Shown here piece by piece: positions 26,894 to 34,763 of a DNA stretch of 63,353 nucleotides (within the stretch, counting starts at the first letter, position 1; every line of letters begins with the position of its first letter). The notes beneath the pieces are model-generated. The model saw nothing but the letters and a program-made list of their open reading frames with translations, was not told where the DNA came from and made no database searches. This DNA is from an uncultured Clostridia bacterium (GTDB lineage: Bacteria; Bacillota; Clostridia; Oscillospirales; Acutalibacteraceae), in NCBI GenBank assembly GCA_937896885.1, contig CALBNX010000023.1, positions 1 to 63,353 on the forward strand, written 5' to 3'. The position numbers and the translations under genes were made by a program.

Positions 26894-27734
26894 GAGTTTA
26901 AAGATTAAAAGAAAAATAAAATTGCTATGTTTTTATCTTGCAGGTGTATTGTGTTTTGTTATTAAGGAATTATTTGAGATTGAAATAATGAAAATGACAA
27001 GACCAAGTGCATTTTGTTATATAATGAAAATAGTGGTGATTTTCTCTTTCTCAATATTCATTTTACTAAGTGTATTGCCTATAAATCTACGATGCAAATT
27101 ATTGAAAAATTCACAGCGAACTGATATGCTGATTTCAGTTTTACTATTAATACAAATGTGTGCTGCATTATCGATTGGATATTTTAGTTTCAGGTTAGAA
27201 TATTTTAACTTGTTTATAACACATGCTCCTTATCAGTGGACAGAGTTATTTTATGCGATATTTTTTATTGCATTATTCGCTTACAATAGATTTTCATCAA
27301 ATAAATTATTTGTTATTATATCTGGTATTGTTTATATATGCCTTGAGGTTTCATATTACTATTTCTCTGACTATAAACTAAATTATTCTACATTTTTTAA
27401 TTTGCTAATTGTGGTTTTTTATATTGTGAATGTTTGTACATTTGAGAATTTTAAGTGCTTTATGTTTTTTTATCCTTATGTGATTAAAGTTGCTTATGGA
27501 AATGAGTCAACAAAAAATAATGAATCTTGCTATTTAATATCAATATATAAGGATGAAAAACAAGATTTATTATTGTTGTATTGCCCGTCTTACAAAGAAT
27601 ATATGATGTTTAATTCTGATACAGAAGAATTTATTTCAATAAATGAAGTACATAATATAGAAGATTTTAATGATGGGGAATTTATATTGTTTTTAGATTC
27701 TCTTGCACATAAATACAATTTAAAAGTTTGGTAA
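26880..27734 (+). CDS. Uncharacterised multi-TM protein with cytoplasmic tail
   Basis: 284 residues, RBS AGAAAGGA before the ATG at 26880 (a second ATG is at 26883). Six hydrophobic helices span about residues 15-200. A soluble tail of about 85 residues (CYLISIYKDEKQDLLLLY, FISINEVHNIEDFND) is probably cytoplasmic. No family recognised. It overlaps the previous gene by 14 bases. Confidence 0.6.
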   Translation: MMLSKSLKIKRKIKLLCFYLAGVLCFVIKELFEIEIMKMTRPSAFCYIMKIVVIFSFSIFILLSVLPINLRCKLLKNSQRTDMLISVLLLIQMCAALSIGYFSFRLEYFNLFITHAPYQWTELFYAIFFIALFAYNRFSSNKLFVIISGIVYICLEVSYYYFSDYKLNYSTFFNLLIVVFYIVNVCTFENFKCFMFFYPYVIKVAYGNESTKNNESCYLISIYKDEKQDLLLLYCPSYKEYMMFNSDTEEFISINEVHNIEDFNDGEFILFLDSLAHKYNLKVW

Positions 27735-27782
27735 TTTTTATAGATTAACACTGAAAACATTTCTGAAAATTCTTAAAAATTC

Positions 27783-27814
27783 TTCTGGACTTCTGCGGTG
27801 AGTTGTGATATATG
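27783..27814 (+). promoter_or_regulatory. Integrase-type motif before DUF6809-like gene
   Basis: TTCTGGACTTCTGC, six bases, TTGTGATATATG. Same order and spacing as at 2113 and 30175, before the integrase genes. It links this gene to the element's integration module. Confidence 0.5.
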
Positions 27815-27841
27815 TTTGTACTGTGAAAGGAGTACGAATAT

Positions 27842-28099
27842 ATGGGAATACTTGAAGAAATGTATTACGGAAAGTTGAAGCGTCAGGAACGAAAATGGTG
27901 TAACAAAGAACTTCTTGAATCATCAAAACTATGCGATAGAAACGGAGAAAAACTGTTGTTAACGATGACGGAAGAACAAAAAATCCTGTTCGAAAAGTTT
28001 CTTGATTGTAACGATGAACTACATTGCATATCAGAACGAGAAAGTTTTATTCAAGGATTCAAATTCGCTACAAAACTTATAATTGAATCAATGAATTAA
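27842..28099 (+). CDS. DUF6809-like small protein
   Basis: 85 residues with AAAGGAG before the ATG. The pattern MGILEEMYYGKL, then TEEQKILFEKFLDCNDEL and ESFIQGFKFATKLIIE matches the small helical proteins common in clostridial mobile elements, annotated as DUF6809. Function is unknown. It begins the element's recombination end. Confidence 0.65.
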   Translation: MGILEEMYYGKLKRQERKWCNKELLESSKLCDRNGEKLLLTMTEEQKILFEKFLDCNDELHCISERESFIQGFKFATKLIIESMN

Positions 28100-28227
28100 A
28101 GGTGTTATCCATTGGCTAACACCTTTGTTTTTTTGTTTCCCATTGGATAACAAAAAATACCACGATAAAAATAAATAAGACTGCCAAGACGGTGTGATAT
28201 GTTCGCATATCATGCCGTCTTTTTTTG
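28098..28227 (+). terminator. Two successive intrinsic terminators
   Basis: The first hairpin (28098-28135) is AAAGGTGTTA with its complement and a T-run, directly after the small gene's stop. The second (28186-28227) is a 16-bp near-perfect stem, AAGACGGTGTGATATG, with a TTCG loop and seven T. Nothing coding lies between them. Confidence 0.8.
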
Positions 28228-28292
28228 CTGTTTTTTGTGAGATGAATTGTATTTTTTGAAAAATAATTCCGACCAAAATGTGTTTTTCTTAC

Positions 28293-28515
28293 CCTATACA
28301 TAATGAGAGGCCTTCTATTCTCAAGCAAATATTTTTTCAAAAACGTTACAAAATAACGCAAAAAATAATCAATGCATATGCAAGATTGTTTTTAAACATT
28401 TTGTAAATTTTGAAAATTTAGTGCTGTTAAAGTGCTGATTTTGTTCCTATACATAATGAGGAGGTTTTTGTTTTCAAACAAAAATTTTAACAAAAATGGT
28501 TGTGAAATAACTAAA
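28293..28515. repeat. Two imperfect direct repeats upstream of excisionase
   Basis: CCTATACATAATGAG occurs at 28293 and 28446, each followed by about 55 bases of imperfectly conserved sequence (RGG, TTCTCAARCAAA, CAAAAAYG, AAATAAC). A shorter relative, CCTTATACATATGG, lies at 28522. The region from 28228 to 28584 has no gene. These are candidate regulator or excisionase binding sites controlling the next gene. Confidence 0.55.
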
Positions 28516-28584
28516 ATCTTCCCTTATACATATGGAAAGGACAAGCAATTATTATTAAATAAATTTAATTTAAGGAGTGATTTT

Positions 28585-28794
28585 ATGAAAAAATCAAGTT
28601 ACACAAACTATGAGGAGTTGCCATTATTCCTCAACGCAGAATTCATTTCTGAAATCCTAGGCATATCCATTTCATCAGCTTATGAGCTTATGCACGAAAA
28701 GGATTTCCCTACACTCAAGGTTGGCAATCGAATGGTTGTGCCAAAAGAAAAGTTCAGAAGGTGGGTCGAAAAGAATACAGGAGGTGGTTTGTAA
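28585..28794 (+). CDS. xis: Excisionase-like HTH DNA-binding protein
   Basis: 69 residues. The start at 28585 is set by TAAGGAGTG; an upstream in-frame ATG-less extension is rejected. LNAEFISEILGISISSAYELM then FPTLKVGNRMVVPKEKFRRWV is the MerR-like/excisionase HTH family pattern. Its role would be bending att DNA and biasing the integrase towards excision. The following gene begins directly at its stop codon. Confidence 0.85.
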   Translation: MKKSSYTNYEELPLFLNAEFISEILGISISSAYELMHEKDFPTLKVGNRMVVPKEKFRRWVEKNTGGGL

Positions 28795-29196
28795 TTGCAC
28801 AGAAACAGTAACTATTTTTTAGTGCCGAACGAGGTGTTTATTCTCGGCCTTGACCATGGTGAGTTATCGGTTTATTTGTATCTTCTCTACTGCGAGGACA
28901 GAACTACATATCAGTGCCATCCAAGTTACAATACCATCGGTGAAGCCGTTGGAATGAGCAAAAAGACGGTGCAAAAGTATGTCCGAAGTCTTGAAAACAA
29001 GCATCTGATTAGTACAGAGTATACCACTATTACAACCAAGGATGGTCGCACACGAAATGGCAGTATGCTATACACAATCCTTCCCATGAAAGATGCATTG
29101 CAGTATTATTATGAAACTAAGTTCCGTGAGATTGCAGACGAGAAACTAAGACGAAAAATTGAAGAAAAACTAAGGCGATTTAATATCGATTTGTGA
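28795..29196 (+). CDS. Winged-helix DNA-binding protein (RepA N-terminal/DnaD-like)
   Basis: 133 residues, TTG start directly after the excisionase stop, with GGAGGTGG upstream. FLVPNEVFILGLDHGELSVY and CHPSYNTIGEAVGMSKKTVQ then KYVRSLENKHLI form a winged helix as in the N-terminus of plasmid RepA and phage replication proteins. The C-terminus is a charged helix. It probably regulates excision or replication of the element. The left element copy retains only its last bases. Confidence 0.75.
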   Translation: MHRNSNYFLVPNEVFILGLDHGELSVYLYLLYCEDRTTYQCHPSYNTIGEAVGMSKKTVQKYVRSLENKHLISTEYTTITTKDGRTRNGSMLYTILPMKDALQYYYETKFREIADEKLRRKIEEKLRRFNIDL

Positions 29197-29640
29197 GGCT
29201 TTCGATGTGAAATAAAGAAACAACCCCAAATTGAGAGTGAAAACGATTTTAGGGCAATTTGTGAGCGAATGTGAGGGGAAGAAACAATAATTCAGAAGAT
29301 GCTTTTAATTATTGAAAATGCATGAAAATCCACCTGTTCACCTCAAAATCGCTTGTCCGATTTTGTTGCAGGAAAAAGAGGAAGGGTCACAAAGTGCCTC
29401 TTACTCGAACACAACAGCTCGCAATGCGCGCTGTTTCAACGATTATGAGCATTTCAAAAGTGGTGTCAAAATAGGGTTGTTAAAAGACCTTTTGTGTCAC
29501 AGTTTGACTGCAAAATCAACAAATCACGCTATTAAGCCATTTATAGCAGGGTTGCTGTGATGTCTTTCGCAGTTTCTACTAATTTTTGCATCAAATATAC
29601 AGGTGTAAATTTTACTATGCATAAAACAAAGAAAAGCAGA
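29188..29640 (+). repeat. Integrase-upstream region, right copy (non-coding)
   Basis: Counterpart of 1659-2095. No gene is supported. In this copy a GIY-YIG gene lies between the end of the repeat and the integrase; the left copy has only about 18 bases there. Confidence 0.85.
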
Positions 29641-29643
29641 CCA

Positions 29644-30108
29644 TCATGGTATGCTTGTGAATTCGTATTCTTCGTGGTCGTTCATATCAACAACGGGTTT
29701 TAATTCAAAATAATTTCCTTCATTGTATATTTTATAAACGATGTCATAACTATAACTGTTTGTACTTTGAGTATTCTCAAAAAGAATTTTAGTGCCGTAC
29801 TGACCATGTTCATAAATCAATGCACTTTCAGCATGGCTGATTACAGAAGGCGTAATTGTTTTAGGTTCAGTAATCGTTCCAATTCTTACATAAATTTTAC
29901 TGTGACTGTATTTATGAACCCAATGCTTGTCGTGGTCAATGAGTCTGCGTTTAATGGAACGGTCACTCTTGCCAAGATACAAACTTTTTTCCTTGCTGTT
30001 GTAAGTTCTCGTTATGTAGTACAATCCAATTTCATCTGTAAGAAATTGAATTGCATCTTCAATTCGCATAGGGTCAGACCATTTAATTTTTATAGTTTCA
30101 GTTTTCAT
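29644..30108 (-). CDS. GIY-YIG nuclease-domain protein
   Basis: 154 residues. GLYYI and SLYLGKS form the two GIY-YIG strands, then RSIKRRLIDH with the conserved Arg, and the metal-binding Glu is in SHAESALIYEHG. These single-domain nucleases cut DNA using one metal ion; some act as homing enzymes, others in repair or restriction. It is on the opposite strand to the integrase and present in only one of the two otherwise homologous integrase leaders. MKTETIKI starts next to a GGGGAAATA-type RBS. Confidence 0.8.
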   Translation of the reverse strand: MKTETIKIKWSDPMRIEDAIQFLTDEIGLYYITRTYNSKEKSLYLGKSDRSIKRRLIDHDKHWVHKYSHSKIYVRIGTITEPKTITPSVISHAESALIYEHGQYGTKILFENTQSTNSYSYDIVYKIYNEGNYFELKPVVDMNDHEEYEFTSIP

Positions 30109-30174
30109 TATTTCCCCTCACAATCAAATTAATTATAGCATTACATAACTATCATTTCAATACGATTAATATTC

Positions 30175-30207
30175 TTCTGGACTTCTGCAAACTCTTGTGG
30201 TAATGTG
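30175..30207 (+). promoter_or_regulatory. Conserved integrase-upstream motif, right copy
   Basis: TTCTGGACTTCTGC, six bases, TTGTGGTAATGTG. Conserved with 2113 and 27783. Confidence 0.5.
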
Positions 30208-30239
30208 TGTTGCTAACGAAGAATATTGGAGTGAAAATT

Positions 30240-31457
30240 ATGTCAGAAAAGAAGTTATTGATTAATGGTAATGCGTTCAAGAGAACAGATGGTCGTTGGG
30301 GTGGAGTAGTGTGGTATATGGATGAAGCTGGTGAGCGAAGAAGAAAAAGTTTCTCAGGCACAACCAAGGCTGAGGCCAATAAAAAGATGACTGAGTATAT
30401 CGCTAAGTTTGAAGAAGAACTGATAGCATCAAATGAGAGTAATCAAACTATTAAAGAGAATATGCAAACATGGTTAGAAGAGTTTAAGTATCCATCTGTT
30501 GAGCGTTCAACTTACGATAGATTAGAGTGCACCGCAAAACATCATATCTATCCTGAAATTGGTGATAGAGTAATCTCTACAATCAAAGCCGTTGACATAA
30601 AGAAAATATTAAACTCTCGTATGCAACAAGGATATGCATATACAACCGTTAAGAAAATACACAGTCTGCTTAATGAATATTTCAGGTATCTTAACGAACA
30701 AGAAATCATAGATAAAAACCCAATGCGAAGTGCACCTATGATTAAAAGACACAACTTTATGTCAGCACAAGGCAAAGAAAATCTCCCCACCAATGAAACA
30801 GTAACAGTTTTCACTGATGAGGATATTGAAAAGTTTAAAGAAGAATGTTTCAAAACATGGGGAACAGGTAAAAGATTGTATCAGCAATCTGCTGCGTATA
30901 TCTTGATGCTCAACACAGGCATAAGAACAGGCGAAATGTTGGGTTTACTTAATAGCGATATCGACCTTGACAACCGAGTAATGCACATACAACGAGGAGT
31001 AAAAGAAATCTACAAGAGGGACGGAACAACTGCCGAAACAGGACGAGAAATATCAATAGGTAAACTCAAGAGTGCATCGAGCAAACGAGATTTACCACTC
31101 AATAACATAACAATAGAAATGATAAAAGAACTTCGTAATGAATATTACTTCGGTGAGAATACACCACTTGTCTGTGACGAGAATGGCAACTACACCCGAC
31201 CTGTGAATTTCCGCAAAAGATTTTACAGAATACTGAAAGGTGCAGGAATAGAAACCAAAGGACTCCACGCACTACGACACACCTTTGCTACAAAACTTGT
31301 CAACGGCATAAAACAACCTGACGGAAGCATTAAATCCTTAACGCCTCGTCAGGTCGCAGACTTACTCGGACACTCAACCTCCGAAATCACCGAAAGATAC
31401 TATGTAAAAAAAGACACAACATATCTCAACGGAATTACTGATGAATTTGAGATGTGA
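30240..31457 (+). CDS. int: Tyrosine recombinase / integrase of the 27.5 kb element
   Basis: 405 residues, start set by TTGGAG before the ATG at 30240. Catalytic set: Arg in NTGIRTGEML, HALRH, LLGHSTSEITERYY. Same family as the integrase at 2178 (about 33 amino-acid differences). It would integrate the element at the 47-bp core in tRNA-Trp, assisted for excision by the HTH protein at 28585. It lies 1.25 kb from the attachment site, with one cargo gene between. Confidence 0.96.
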   Translation: MSEKKLLINGNAFKRTDGRWGGVVWYMDEAGERRRKSFSGTTKAEANKKMTEYIAKFEEELIASNESNQTIKENMQTWLEEFKYPSVERSTYDRLECTAKHHIYPEIGDRVISTIKAVDIKKILNSRMQQGYAYTTVKKIHSLLNEYFRYLNEQEIIDKNPMRSAPMIKRHNFMSAQGKENLPTNETVTVFTDEDIEKFKEECFKTWGTGKRLYQQSAAYILMLNTGIRTGEMLGLLNSDIDLDNRVMHIQRGVKEIYKRDGTTAETGREISIGKLKSASSKRDLPLNNITIEMIKELRNEYYFGENTPLVCDENGNYTRPVNFRKRFYRILKGAGIETKGLHALRHTFATKLVNGIKQPDGSIKSLTPRQVADLLGHSTSEITERYYVKKDTTYLNGITDEFEM

Positions 31458-31518
31458 GAAATTGAGGATTATTAATTAATGTGATATAATGGTTAAAAAC
31501 AATATTGGAGAAATTTTT

Positions 31519-32532
31519 ATGAATAATACAGATGATAAAATTGTACTCAATGAGGTTCCTATTAATTCAAAAGAAGAACTTGAAAATAAATTAAAAGAAA
31601 TTAGTAATCAGGAACAAGTGTATTCTATTGCATTGTTTGATATTTTGGGATTTTCTAACTTTGTCGAAAATAATGGTAACGAAATTGTTTTAGAGCTATA
31701 TAATAAGCTTTTAGATTTAATAGATGTTCAAAAAACAACATTTGATAAAGGAGCATCTTTAAATGCAAGTATTGTTCCTGTACCTGTTTCAGATGATTTG
31801 AAATCTGCAATATTGGTTGCGGATGCGAATGGATATATAAACGCTTGCCATTTTAGTGATACTTTCATTATTTATGTCAACTATAATTTAAGTAAACACG
31901 GCTACTATTTAATAAATGGCTTTAATGACCCATATCCTCTACTTTTGGGTGAATCTGAAAAAATTCAATATCCTATTTTTTATCAAAAACATAATATATA
32001 TTTGTCTTTTTTACAAACTTGTATGGATTTTTTCTGTCAAGCAATTTTAGCTGGTATCCCATTAAGAGGATGTGTTTCTACAGGATTAGCAACGATGAAT
32101 TTTGATAAATCAATATACGTGGGTTCTCCGTTAGTTGAAGCGGCAAGAGGAGAAACCGCTCGAAAATCGTTAGGAATATCTTTTGGTAAAAGTTTTAATA
32201 ATTCACATCCTATATATAATAAATACTTTATTCCATACTTTGATGACATAAAAGAGGAAAAATCAAAATTTCTCAGTCCAATGGTTTTAGATTGGGCAAG
32301 ATACTGGAGAGAGACACCAGGATTTAAAGAATATGATGTACTTAAATGCATTGATAAAATGAATGAGAATCCCAACTTCTCTGAGTATTATGATAACGCC
32401 AAAAAGTTTGTTTTGTTTTCTAATGAACACAAAAATTGGTCAAAAGAAATCAATAGAAAAGATATTGTAAATATTATTGATTACTATGATAGAGCAAAAG
32501 AATGGTATGATTTGGTTAACCAAACACAATAA
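31519..32532 (+). CDS. Class III nucleotide cyclase-like protein
   Basis: 337 residues from the ATG at 31519, preceded by TTGGAGAAA. ALFDILGFSNFV with Asp for metal binding, CHFSDTFIIYV with the second Asp, GIPLRGCVSTGLATM and GSPLVEAARGETA follow the order of adenylate/guanylate cyclase catalytic domains. No sensor or TM domain is evident. The product nucleotide is unknown. Uridylate and cytidylate cyclases of Pycsar defence belong to this superfamily, but no TM or TIR effector gene is adjacent. It occupies the integrase-att interval, the slot that holds ferredoxin and Crp genes in the older element. Confidence 0.75.
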   Translation: MNNTDDKIVLNEVPINSKEELENKLKEISNQEQVYSIALFDILGFSNFVENNGNEIVLELYNKLLDLIDVQKTTFDKGASLNASIVPVPVSDDLKSAILVADANGYINACHFSDTFIIYVNYNLSKHGYYLINGFNDPYPLLLGESEKIQYPIFYQKHNIYLSFLQTCMDFFCQAILAGIPLRGCVSTGLATMNFDKSIYVGSPLVEAARGETARKSLGISFGKSFNNSHPIYNKYFIPYFDDIKEEKSKFLSPMVLDWARYWRETPGFKEYDVLKCIDKMNENPNFSEYYDNAKKFVLFSNEHKNWSKEINRKDIVNIIDYYDRAKEWYDLVNQTQ

Positions 32533-32595
32533 AATTTGATGCTATTTTGATGATGTAGCAGACGGAATGTTTCAGAACAGAAAAAATATTTGCGA

Positions 32596-32648
32596 TTTGA
32601 CTACCATTTTGACTCCCATTTGACGCTCAAATTGATACACAAATTGAC
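32596..32648. repeat. Five phased TTGA(C/T) repeats near att
   Basis: TTGA starts at 32597, 32609, 32620, 32632 and 32644, spacings 12, 11, 12 and 12 bases, mostly as TTGAC with A/T-rich linkers. One motif per helical turn next to an att core is typical of integrase arm-binding sites. Confidence 0.55.
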
Positions 32649-32672
32649 CCCGTGCCGACAATTAAAACAACG

Positions 32673-32709
32673 AAAAAAGCCTTGAAACCACGCAATTTCA
32701 AGGCTTTTA
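32673..32709 (-). terminator. tRNA-Trp terminator
   Basis: AAAAAAGCCTTGAAA and its complement form a stem directly downstream (minus strand) of the tRNA CCA end, with a T-run on the minus strand. Confidence 0.8.
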
Positions 32710-32712
32710 CTA

Positions 32713-32788
32713 TGGCAGGGGCAGAAGGATTCGAACCCTCGGCACGCGGTTTTGGAGACCGCTGCTCTACCAACTGAGCTATACCCCT
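32713..32788 (-). tRNA. tRNA-Trp (CCA anticodon)
   Basis: 76 bases including encoded CCA. Read on the minus strand: acceptor AGGGGTA/TGCCCCT, D-arm GCTCAGTTGGTAGAGC, anticodon arm GCGGT-CTCCAAA-ACCGC (anticodon CCA), variable loop GTGCC, T-arm GAGGG-TTCGAAT-CCTTC. All stems close. The 3' half (from the anticodon loop) is the integration core for both elements; the gene stays intact because the element end restores it. Confidence 0.97.
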
Positions 32789-32915
32789 GTATCAACGTTT
32801 CAGCGACCTGTGCGTTAAAAATGTACCAAATAATGTACCAATTTTTACTGAAAAATCGCTGACTTCAATTGTGCTACAATTTGAAGGTGAGTATCCTCTC
32901 CAAATCGTTCGACTA

Positions 32916-32945
32916 ATTATAGCAGAAGCAAATGCGTTTTGTCAA
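32916..32945 (-). promoter_or_regulatory. Consensus promoter for tRNA-Trp
   Basis: On the minus strand TTGACA (32945-32940) and TATAAT (32921-32916) are separated by 18 bases, both perfect matches to the housekeeping consensus. Confidence 0.85.
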
Positions 32946-33149
32946 CCTTAAAATTAAATTTTCTCTTGACGAATTGAAAAAGTTATGCATGCAAAAATAC
33001 TGCATATCTATCATACTAATATTACCAAATTGACGATTTGGTTTTTGCATTGTGATTGCTATTGTCAGCGGGATTTTTACTTTCTTTTTGGTCCTTGTGT
33101 GAATAACATCTATGGCAATCCGTATAACCTCCTTTCGAAAGAAAGACAA

Positions 33150-33250
33150 AATGCCACGGTTTTGCGTACATACCGTGGTATTTTTGTATATATAAATATT
33201 TTTAAATCATCTCTTTCATTCTTTATTTAAACGAGTGAAAGAGGTGATTT
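33150..33250 (+). promoter_or_regulatory. Leader of rep gene: terminator hairpin plus RBS-masking hairpin
   Basis: A 9-bp stem TGCCACGGT/ACCGTGGTA followed by five T (33152-33185) is an intrinsic terminator with no gene before it. Then AAATCATCTCTTTCA (33204-33218) pairs with TGAAAGAGGTGATTT (33236-33250), a 15-bp stem with one G-U that buries the GAGGTG ribosome binding site. Upstream CCTCCTTTC (33129-33137) could compete for the same site. Confidence 0.6.
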
Positions 33251-33254
33251 TTAT

Positions 33255-34484
33255 TTGAATGTTTATGATATATTATATCCACCATCAACCCAGTACAAAG
33301 GTTGGGTGCAAATTGCTACGCTAAATAAAGATAAACAAATGATTTCACTTGGGTATTCTGATTTCCAACATATAAAAGAAAAAGCAGAAAATTTGAAAAT
33401 CAATCCTAAACAGGATTATTACATTATGGCTAATACGGTTAATCAATATACAAAGCGGACAAGTAACAACTTATTTTCACTAAACAATATTGTTATTGAC
33501 TGTGATATTCATTCAGATATTTCTTCTTATGAAAGAGATGAAATCATTGAGGATTTTATATGGCGACTGAATCGTGATTTGTTTGGGATAAATGAACTAT
33601 CACAACCTAACGTTATACATTTTACAGCTCGTGGGCTTCAAATGTGGTGGCATATAGATTCAGCATCGTCAAAACTGATTTTTATATATGAGAAAGTCAT
33701 TGATTATATTGTTATGATTCTCAACAACTTTCTCGATGAGTATCCTGAATTAAAACAATATATAGAAATTGATATACATGCCAGTAAAAATGCAGTTGGA
33801 TTATTCAGAATGTTTAACACCCACAACACGAAAATTGATAAAGATACATATGTGGAAATACTACATGATAAATCATTTGACCTTAATGAATTGCTTAATG
33901 AGTTAAAAGAAAATGAGATTGTTAAAGAATATCTACAACAAAAAGAAGCATTAAAAAAGAAGTATACAAGAAGAGCAAAAAGAGCCCAAAAGACTTATAA
34001 AAAGAATAGTTATTCGGCTCTGCATTATAAGCGAATAAGAATTATTGAAGAGTTGGCAAAGAAAGAAGACACAACGGGCAAACGAGATATGATGTTGTTT
34101 CTTGCATTCAATTCTGCAAGACAGATTTATCCAGTAGAACAAGCCAAAGAAATCTGCAGAACAATAAACAATTCGTTTAATGAACCGTTAAATGATTTGG
34201 AGTATATATTCAAACAGAAAAAGACTTATAAAATTAAAAATGATACCTTTTATGAGTATTTAGGAGTTTCAAAAGATGACTTAATTAAAAGAGGAGCATA
34301 TGAATTAAGCAAACCAAATATAACAAGAGATACAGAAAGGCAACAAAGAAAAATGGAGAAGCAAAAAACAAAAGACATTGCAACTGAACTATTAAAATTA
34401 GGACGAACCCATAAAGAGATTGCAGAACAAACAGGACTGTCATTGTCAACAATTGCAAGGTTATCAAAAGAAAATAAAAATTAA
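33255..34484 (+). CDS. Primase-type (AEP) plasmid replication protein
   Basis: 409 residues, TTG start after AAAGAGGTGATTT. The N-terminal 230 residues show archaeo-eukaryotic primase features: NIVIDCDIH (metal-binding Asp residues and His), GLQMWWHID and KNAVGLFRMFNTHNTK, equivalent to the RxxGxxNxK end motif. The C-terminus is basic and ends in a helix-turn-helix (ATELLKLGRTHKEIAEQTGL). Such proteins prime or initiate replication of small plasmids and mobilizable elements. With the MobV-like relaxase downstream it defines a plasmid-derived module. Confidence 0.72.
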   Translation: MNVYDILYPPSTQYKGWVQIATLNKDKQMISLGYSDFQHIKEKAENLKINPKQDYYIMANTVNQYTKRTSNNLFSLNNIVIDCDIHSDISSYERDEIIEDFIWRLNRDLFGINELSQPNVIHFTARGLQMWWHIDSASSKLIFIYEKVIDYIVMILNNFLDEYPELKQYIEIDIHASKNAVGLFRMFNTHNTKIDKDTYVEILHDKSFDLNELLNELKENEIVKEYLQQKEALKKKYTRRAKRAQKTYKKNSYSALHYKRIRIIEELAKKEDTTGKRDMMLFLAFNSARQIYPVEQAKEICRTINNSFNEPLNDLEYIFKQKKTYKIKNDTFYEYLGVSKDDLIKRGAYELSKPNITRDTERQQRKMEKQKTKDIATELLKLGRTHKEIAEQTGLSLSTIARLSKENKN

Positions 34485-34518
34485 GCACTCAATCGTAAAA
34501 ATTGATTGAGTGCTTTTT
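34484..34518 (+). terminator. Intrinsic terminator after rep gene
   Basis: AGCACTCAATC and GATTGAGTGCT form an 11-bp stem with a 9-nt loop and T-run, overlapping the stop codon. Confidence 0.85.
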
Positions 34519-34691
34519 ATATATCAGAATTGTCAAAATGGTTCATAGTATAGTTATATTATACCTTAGTTTATGATAATGCGTGAGCTGTTTATAAAAT
34601 AAAATCTTAAATATAAATCTTCTCTTAATAACAATTTGTATAACTCATTGGTCCATCATAATAACCATAGGGACAAATGGTTAACGCAATT

Positions 34692-34716
34692 ACACTTTGT
34701 CCTTCGAACAAAGTGT
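34692..34716 (+). other. Candidate oriT hairpin
   Basis: ACACTTTGT / ACAAAGTGT is a perfect 9-bp inverted repeat with a 7-nt loop, 48 bases before the relaxase start. MobV relaxases typically nick next to such a hairpin just upstream of their gene. The nick site itself cannot be read off. Confidence 0.5.
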
Positions 34717-34763
34717 TGCTTAACTCCGTATGGGTGTAATTGATTTATGAAGGGATGATTTAT

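Larger units (their letters stand above)
32535..32709. repeat. tRNA-flanking block, right copy
   Basis: Counterpart of 5011-5185. The two copies are near-identical at both ends and differ in the middle (about 32585-32650). Confidence 0.8.
5188..32757. mobile_element. 27.5 kb integrative element inserted in tRNA-Trp
   Basis: Bounded by the 47-bp att repeats at 5188-5234 and 32711-32757. The excisionase-like gene (28585), HTH gene (28795) and integrase (30240) lie at the tRNA-proximal end, the usual layout for tRNA-targeting elements. The rest is cargo: KAP-NTPase operon, Fic pair, kinase/phosphatase/ClpP/coupling-ATPase block, NACHT-WD40/KptA, membrane proteins and a nucleotide cyclase-like gene. 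No relaxase, VirB4, or phage structural genes were recognised, so self-transfer is not supported. It inserted between an older related element and the tRNA gene. Confidence 0.88.
32789..33254. other. Non-coding region between tRNA and rep gene
   Basis: It contains the minus-strand tRNA promoter (32916-32945) with a leader of about 120 bases, and the plus-strand leader of the replication gene with two hairpins. No gene is supported. Confidence 0.7.

Noticed and set aside
5188..32757. Self-transmissible ICE because of the VirD4-type ATPase
   Set aside because: No VirB4, other T4SS components or relaxase are recognisable inside the att boundaries.
32601..32795. 64-residue minus-strand reading frame over tRNA-Trp
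   Set aside because: It is the tRNA gene and its terminator read as protein.
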